From positions 1-64,000 of IMG/VR virus record IMGVR_UViG_3300032093_000037: a DNA stretch of 64,000 bases. One strand, 5' to 3'. Shown here piece after piece: positions 58,870-64,000 of the stretch (positions within the stretch are counted from its first letter, which is position 1; every line of letters begins with the position of its first letter). The notes below the pieces were generated by a model that saw only the letters and a list, made by a program, of their open reading frames with translations, searched no databases and was not told where the DNA came from. The position numbers were made by a program, and so were the translations under genes. This DNA is from a virus.

Positions 58870-60711
58870 ATGGCTGAAAAAAAGATATCCTATACGGTCC
58901 GAGATTTTCAAGGAGTAAGATCTGAGTTAATAAATTTCACAAGAACTTACTATCCTGATTTAGTTCAGAACTTTAATGATGCTGGGATTTTTTCAGTTAT
59001 GTTGGATCTTAACGCCGCGGTAACTGATAACTTGAATTATCAAATTGATAGAAGTATCCAAGAAACTGTATTACAATTTGCACAACAAAAGAATTCGGTT
59101 TATAATATTGCAAGAACTTATGGTCTTAAAGTACCTGGTCAAAGACCATCGGTTGCTTTAGTTGATTTCTCAATAACAGTTCCTGCTTTTGGTGATAGAG
59201 AAGACATAAGATATTGTGGAATCTTAAGAAGAGGATCTTTAGTTAATGGTGCTGGACAACCTTTTGAAACTGTCTATGACATTGATTTTGCATCACCAAT
59301 TAATGCTGAAGGATCACCAAACAGATTAAAAATACCAAATTTTGATTCAAGTGGTAAATTGATAAATTACACCATTGTTAAAAGAGAAGTTGTTGTAAAT
59401 GGAGTTACAAAAGTGTTCAAAAGAACAATTACCGCAAATGATGTAAAACCATATTTAGAGTTATTTCTCCCTGAAAAAAATATATTAGGAATTACAAGTG
59501 TGTTGTTGAAACCAGGAACACAATATTCAACAGTACCAAATCCGCAAGATTTTTTAAGTTTGGGGCCTGAAAGATGGTTTGAGGTTGATGCATTAGTTCA
59601 AGATAGAGTTTTTGTTGAAGACCCAACTAAAGTTTCAGATCAACCAGGTATTAAAGTTGGAAGATACATCACAACCTCTAATAAATTTATTTCTGAATAC
59701 ACACCACAAGGTTTCTGTAAAATGACTTTTGGTGGTGGTAACATTTCGGCCGAAGAACAACTAAGAGAATTCGCTAGAGATGGTAAAGGATTTGATTTAA
59801 GTAGATATACTAACAATTACGCTATGGGTGCGGCTTTAACACCAAATACAACACTATTCGTTCAATACAGAATTGGGGGTGGATTAGCTAGTAATGTAGG
59901 TCTAAATACAATCAATCAAATTGGTACAGTTTCATTCGCAGTTAATGGACCTTCTGATTCTGTAAATAGAAGTGTTATTAATAGTCTTCAGTGTAATAAC
60001 GTAACTGCCGCAATTGGTGGTGCTAATTTACCAACAACAGAAGATGTTAGAAATATGGTTTCATTTAACTTCGCAGCTCAGAACAGAGCAGTAACTGTTA
60101 ATGATTATAATTCATTAATAAGAACAATGCCGTCACAATATGGCGCACCAGCAAAAGTTGCAATCACTGAAGAAAATAATAAAATTAGAATCAAAATGTT
60201 GTCATACGACACTAATGGTAGTTTATCTAATGTTGTTTCAAATACTTTAAAACAAAACATCGCAAATTATTTATCTAACTTCAGAATGATCAATGATTAT
60301 ATTTCCGTTGAAGCGGCAGAAACAATTGATTTGGCTGTTACTGTTGATGTTGTATTAGATAATAGTCAAAACCAAGGTGCAATTATTTCAAAAACAATTG
60401 AAATTGTTAGTAACTTCTTTAATCCATTAGTTATACAGTTAGGTCAAAATGTAAACATATCTGAACTTAGAAGACTAATACAAGCAGAAAACGGTATAGT
60501 TAGTATTTCTGACATTTCATTCTTTAATCAAGTTGGAGGTCAATACTCTTCGGCACAAACATCTATGCCTTATTCGGATCCTGTAACAAGACAAATACAA
60601 CCAACGGCAGATACTTTGTTTGCAACTCCAACACAAATCTATCAAATTCGATTCCCAAACAAAGATATTAATGTAAGAGTATTGAACTTGAAATCCGTTA
60701 ATTTCTCATAG
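58870..60711 (+). CDS. 6: baseplate wedge protein gp6-like (baseplate J family)
   Basis: A 613-residue protein of the gp6/J type (T4 gp6 has 660 residues). Residues 1-100 contain ISYTVRDFQGVRSELINFTR, GIFSVMLDLNAAVTDNLNYQ, IDRSIQETVLQFAQQKNSVY and ARTYGLKVPGQRPS. FNFAAQNRAVTVNDYNSLIR (about 400) is the conserved J-family signature. TIDLAVTVDVVLDNSQN starts the C-terminal domain. gp6 dimers hold the wedges together in a ring. It starts 6 nt after gp25 and is probably translated from the same message. Confidence 0.93.
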   Translation: MAEKKISYTVRDFQGVRSELINFTRTYYPDLVQNFNDAGIFSVMLDLNAAVTDNLNYQIDRSIQETVLQFAQQKNSVYNIARTYGLKVPGQRPSVALVDFSITVPAFGDREDIRYCGILRRGSLVNGAGQPFETVYDIDFASPINAEGSPNRLKIPNFDSSGKLINYTIVKREVVVNGVTKVFKRTITANDVKPYLELFLPEKNILGITSVLLKPGTQYSTVPNPQDFLSLGPERWFEVDALVQDRVFVEDPTKVSDQPGIKVGRYITTSNKFISEYTPQGFCKMTFGGGNISAEEQLREFARDGKGFDLSRYTNNYAMGAALTPNTTLFVQYRIGGGLASNVGLNTINQIGTVSFAVNGPSDSVNRSVINSLQCNNVTAAIGGANLPTTEDVRNMVSFNFAAQNRAVTVNDYNSLIRTMPSQYGAPAKVAITEENNKIRIKMLSYDTNGSLSNVVSNTLKQNIANYLSNFRMINDYISVEAAETIDLAVTVDVVLDNSQNQGAIISKTIEIVSNFFNPLVIQLGQNVNISELRRLIQAENGIVSISDISFFNQVGGQYSSAQTSMPYSDPVTRQIQPTADTLFATPTQIYQIRFPNKDINVRVLNLKSVNFS

Positions 60712-60764
60712 GGATTTATTTTTTTTCAAAAGGGACTATTTTTCTATGAAAATAGGAAATAAAC

Positions 60765-60772
60765 TATTTATG
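60765..60772 (+). promoter_or_regulatory. TATTTATG candidate late promoter
   Basis: TATTTATG in the gap after gp6, 17 nt upstream of the ATG at 60790, followed by an A-rich stretch. Confidence 0.5.
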
Positions 60773-60789
60773 AAAAAACGATTTTTTTA

Positions 60790-63700
60790 ATGCCAAAATC
60801 ATACAGAATAAGAACCGAAGTTGGTGTTGACAAGTACATCAATGTAAATTTAGAACAAGATTGGGAGTCTTTAGAAGTACTCTCACTGAAAATACTTGCA
60901 AATGATGTTTATACAAGAATGTGTGCTGATTACGGAGTTGTGGTTGGTAGAGTTTTTGTGAATAATGGTTTTGGTTTACCAAATGCAAGGGTTTCTGTTT
61001 TTATTCCCCTTGATGATGCGGATGAACTAAATCCTGTAATTTCAGAATTATACCCATACAAAACTATCACAGATACTAATGAAGAAGGTTATAGATATAA
61101 CTTACTTCCCAAGTTACCATCATACAGAGGTCACCAATCTACAGGATCATTCCCAAATGTGTCTGATGTATTAATGGATGACTCATACATTGAAGTCTAC
61201 GATAAGTATTATAGATTTACTGTTAAAACTAATGAGAGTGGTGACTTTATGATTTTTGGTGTTCCTGTTGGAAACCAAACTATTGTTATGGATGTTGATC
61301 TTTCCGATATTGGATGTTTTTCATTATCACCACAAGATTTAATTCAACAAGGATTAGCAACAGAGTCTCAAGTGAATGGATCTACATTCAAATCCTCAAC
61401 AAATCTAAGAGAGTTACCACAAATTAAAAATTTAGTTTTTGACGTTGACGTATCTCCTTTTTGGGGAGATCCTGATTTATGTCAAGTTGCGATAACACGA
61501 GTTGATTTTGATTTGACAAAATTAGCAAACATTAATATACAACCGACCTCAATTTTCATGGGGTCAATTATATCTACAACAGATGATGATGCATTAAAAG
61601 TAAGTTGTAAACCAAAAAACAATACAGGAAATCTTTGTGAAATAGTTTCAGGACCTGGCGAAATTTTGGCAATTAGACACACAATCAATTCTGACGATCA
61701 AGGATTACCAATACTTGAACAATATCAAATAGAAGAGGAAGGAAAAGTTATCGATCAAGATGGAACATACCTATTGAATGTTCCTATGAATTTGGATTAC
61801 GTTTTTACAAATGAATTTGGTCAACAAGTATTATCTGACGACCCATCAAAAGGTATCCCAACAAAAGGTAGATATAGATTTAAATTTAAATGGCAAAACG
61901 AACAAGGATTACAAGGGAGTTTTTTACGAGCCAATTTTTTAGTCCCTAATGTTAAAGAATATGGATGGACAAATTATACTGTAGATCCATTAACAAATAA
62001 CACACCCTCAACATACCCTTATAATTTAGGTGTTGGTGTTGTCACAGGATCTACAGTTGTTTTTGGGACGGCACAAGGATTGGCAGACCCAACAACAACC
62101 AATGTCCAATCTTATATAATATACATAAATGGACAACCATATACAGGAACTCTAAACGCTATTGAAATAACACCAGGAGATCAACTTCAAATTGTTGCAA
62201 ATCCTGTTGACCCCTCTCAACCACAAGTTATAACATTTAAACAATACCCACAAGCTCTATTTGATCTTTACAGATCATATGCCTTTAGTACCGATTGGGA
62301 TGATTATGTTAACAAACAAGAAGCAATCAATTGTGAAGATACCTTTTACGAATTCCAATACAATAAAGTCTATACAACGGCAATGTTCCTTGATAGATAT
62401 AAAAACGGAATTGGAAGGGCAAAACATTTAGGTATAAAAGAAATTGACAACAGAACTTGTAAATCAACTGTTAACACTTTTCCAGTAAATGATATAATAA
62501 GGAACTTTGATCCTATTTTTTTTGTTTTTAATGTACTTGTTAATATTTTGACATTCCCAATTTTGGTATTGTTATTTGTCGCCCACTTGATTGCGTTATT
62601 GTGGCCTGTATTGAAATACTTGTTATTATTCCTTGGACCATATATTGTATATCAGGGTGTTTCTGCGGGAATAGATTTAGTTTATTATATTACTAGTCTT
62701 GGTGATTTTGCACCATTAGGAGGACCGGTAATTTCAATTGGTACTATTTTACAAATTATTGCTCAAGGGCTCAAAGTTATAATTCAAGTCGCAGCTGGTT
62801 TGGCGTTTACATATTTTTATACAAAATTCTTTCTTGATAATACCCAAAATGGTAAGATAGACAATTTCCCAAGAATTGGTCTACCTATGATTGCATATCC
62901 TGACTGTACAAGTTGTGATTGTGATTGTGGAACAGCAACTTTGGATGATGACTTTGATGCAAATACTTTAGCACAAGAACAACAGGAAATTCAAAATAGT
63001 TTACAAGACCCCTCAAGCGGACTTGGGTTTGATGTAGTATTGACTCAAACAAATAGTGTAATTGCGCCTGTTAATTCTCCTGGATCATACGATGTTTCCC
63101 ATCCTAATTTTGAAAACGATGATAATGGAGACGACCCATTCCAATGTGGAAGTACGGGCGGATTCAAAAGTTTTGAGTCATTATTAGGACAAAACGATAT
63201 TAGCACTGCGGTTGCTGTAAAGGCGGCCTTGGATTTCAAAAGAATAATTTCAGGTTATGATGTATTATCATCAACCGACCCAAATAAATTATATAGTAAC
63301 GAACAATATTTGTTACATGCTCCTCAACCGTTTTTATGGTCTGCAAACAAACAAGGGGCTGGTATTGCAGATGAAAGGTATTTTGCTTACCCAACAACGG
63401 CAACTTTTCCACAACAATTAAATCAATTCAATACAAGAGATAAATATTTTTCAGGTGTTAACCAAATCAAAACAACTGTAAACCCAATTTCAGGTTCAAC
63501 ACCATTTTTTGATCAAGTTGTTGTTGTTTTGATGAATTCAGGAACCGCAGCGTCAATTACACCTGGTGGTATTTGTTCTTTCCAAGATCCAAACTATATG
63601 GATTCAGGTTCTCAGTTTAGAATGAGAAACCTTACGGGTGCAACACTGAATCAATTTGGTAACAATGCAATTACAGGTTTAACAACCACAGGTGTTACAA

Positions 63701-64000
63701 CATATACTGTGAATTATGCAGACCCATCTAACTCAAATGGAACATCAAGTTTACCGGCAATAATTTATATTGATCAACCACAAGTTAGTCAAGTTGCGGG
63801 AACTATAACACAAGAACAAAGTTTTTTACAATATCCGACAGATATAGAATATTTCCAATTGTTAACTGGTTTAACTGTAACAGACTTTGTAAACACTTCT
63901 TTAGGAACATCAGGATATTACAAAAGTGCTTATTTAGAACACAATGTACAATTTAATTATCCAATATGTAATGGAAATAATGTGCCTATTTGTCCTTCTT
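60790..64000 (+). CDS. very large baseplate-type protein, truncated by the window edge
   Basis: The frame from ATG 60790 has no stop before the right edge, giving at least 1070 residues; it directly follows gp6, where T4 has gp7. The N-terminus (YRIRTEVGVDKYINVNLEQD, VVVGRVFVNNGFGLPNARVS and GDFMIFGVPVGNQTIVM) includes carboxypeptidase-regulatory/Cna-B-like beta modules. Residues about 575-685 form a strongly hydrophobic region with at least three segments long enough to span a membrane (VFNVLVNILTFPILVLLFVA, LKYLLLFLGPYIVY, LKVIIQVAAGLAFTYFYTKF). A cluster YPDCTSCDCDCG (about 705-715) follows. The C-terminal part is Asn/Thr-rich like fibre proteins. It may be a wedge or tail-tip protein; the equivalence to gp7 is positional only. 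Confidence 0.72.
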   Translation, partial: MPKSYRIRTEVGVDKYINVNLEQDWESLEVLSLKILANDVYTRMCADYGVVVGRVFVNNGFGLPNARVSVFIPLDDADELNPVISELYPYKTITDTNEEGYRYNLLPKLPSYRGHQSTGSFPNVSDVLMDDSYIEVYDKYYRFTVKTNESGDFMIFGVPVGNQTIVMDVDLSDIGCFSLSPQDLIQQGLATESQVNGSTFKSSTNLRELPQIKNLVFDVDVSPFWGDPDLCQVAITRVDFDLTKLANINIQPTSIFMGSIISTTDDDALKVSCKPKNNTGNLCEIVSGPGEILAIRHTINSDDQGLPILEQYQIEEEGKVIDQDGTYLLNVPMNLDYVFTNEFGQQVLSDDPSKGIPTKGRYRFKFKWQNEQGLQGSFLRANFLVPNVKEYGWTNYTVDPLTNNTPSTYPYNLGVGVVTGSTVVFGTAQGLADPTTTNVQSYIIYINGQPYTGTLNAIEITPGDQLQIVANPVDPSQPQVITFKQYPQALFDLYRSYAFSTDWDDYVNKQEAINCEDTFYEFQYNKVYTTAMFLDRYKNGIGRAKHLGIKEIDNRTCKSTVNTFPVNDIIRNFDPIFFVFNVLVNILTFPILVLLFVAHLIALLWPVLKYLLLFLGPYIVYQGVSAGIDLVYYITSLGDFAPLGGPVISIGTILQIIAQGLKVIIQVAAGLAFTYFYTKFFLDNTQNGKIDNFPRIGLPMIAYPDCTSCDCDCGTATLDDDFDANTLAQEQQEIQNSLQDPSSGLGFDVVLTQTNSVIAPVNSPGSYDVSHPNFENDDNGDDPFQCGSTGGFKSFESLLGQNDISTAVAVKAALDFKRIISGYDVLSSTDPNKLYSNEQYLLHAPQPFLWSANKQGAGIADERYFAYPTTATFPQQLNQFNTRDKYFSGVNQIKTTVNPISGSTPFFDQVVVVLMNSGTAASITPGGICSFQDPNYMDSGSQFRMRNLTGATLNQFGNNAITGLTTTGVTTYTVNYADPSNSNGTSSLPAIIYIDQPQVSQVAGTITQEQSFLQYPTDIEYFQLLTGLTVTDFVNTSLGTSGYYKSAYLEHNVQFNYPICNGNNVPICPS

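Noticed and set aside
60736-60755. CTATTTTT/AAAATAG hairpin after gp6 as a terminator
   Set aside because: It is weak, A/T only, and lacks a T-run immediately after it.
1-64000. tRNA genes, integrase, insertion sequences or attachment sites
   Set aside because: No cloverleaf-like segment, recombinase motif or terminal repeat could be recognised by eye; a tRNAscan or profile search would be needed to exclude short tRNAs.

Overview
The window is a 64 kb piece of a tailed phage genome with a contractile, T4-type (myovirus) plan. The evidence is a tail sheath, a tail tube, gp25- and gp6-like baseplate wedge proteins, a gp53-like LysM-type protein, a gp26-like baseplate/chaperone protein, and T4-type replication genes (family B DNA polymerase, gp32-like SSB, UvsX, FEN-type RNase H, DnaB-type helicase, class Ia ribonucleotide reductase). 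The DNA is AT-rich and most start codons have an A-rich leader rather than a clear Shine-Dalgarno sequence. Together with the Bacteroidota-flavoured accessory genes, this suggests a Bacteroidota (flavobacterial-type) host; that is inference. Terminase, portal and major capsid genes are not in the window, so it is an internal part of a larger genome. I saw no tRNA, CRISPR array, integrase or insertion sequence.

Layout. (1) 1-3382: the end of a sulfotransferase, two small tandem paralogues, a GT9-like glycosyltransferase, then an APS kinase, an HxGH nucleotidyltransferase and a DUF2061 membrane protein, which look like a PAPS-supply and sulfation cassette. (2) 3383-6292, minus strand: one 969-residue enzyme joining a GT4 glycosyltransferase, an autotransporter-heptosyltransferase-like domain with a four-cysteine finger, and an FkbM methyltransferase. 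(3) 6357-17506: a host-recognition and decoration island where fibre-type proteins (LamG-like, collagen-like, beta-helix, and two paralogous proteins with Pro/Thr linkers) alternate with four more glycosyltransferases. (4) 17602-20463: DNA polymerase. (5) 20404-25915, minus strand: a small structural protein, a gp13-like neck protein, a metalloprotease/Mn-type superoxide dismutase fusion, and a SNF2 helicase. (6) 25972-49384: neck, sheath, tube, tail-assembly, tape-measure and giant baseplate genes. (7) 49495-58332: replication and nucleotide metabolism. (8) 58405-64000: gp25, gp6 and a very large, truncated baseplate protein.

Regulation. An octamer close to TATTTATA lies 3-41 nt upstream of at least 19 start codons on both strands, nearly all structural genes, with A-rich DNA after it. 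It is the reverse complement of the T4 late promoter core TATAAATA, and I take it as this phage's candidate late-gene signal. The gp32-like gene instead has a sigma70-like TTGACT-N17-TATAAT promoter. Five hairpin-plus-T-run terminators separate tail, replication and baseplate transcription units.

Most worth following up: the TATTTATA signal; a likely programmed frameshift joining the gp26-like protein to a gp51-position extension; the GT4/heptosyltransferase/FkbM fusion beside fibre genes; the protease-superoxide dismutase fusion; the sulfation cassette; and a baseplate protein with a long hydrophobic, membrane-like segment.
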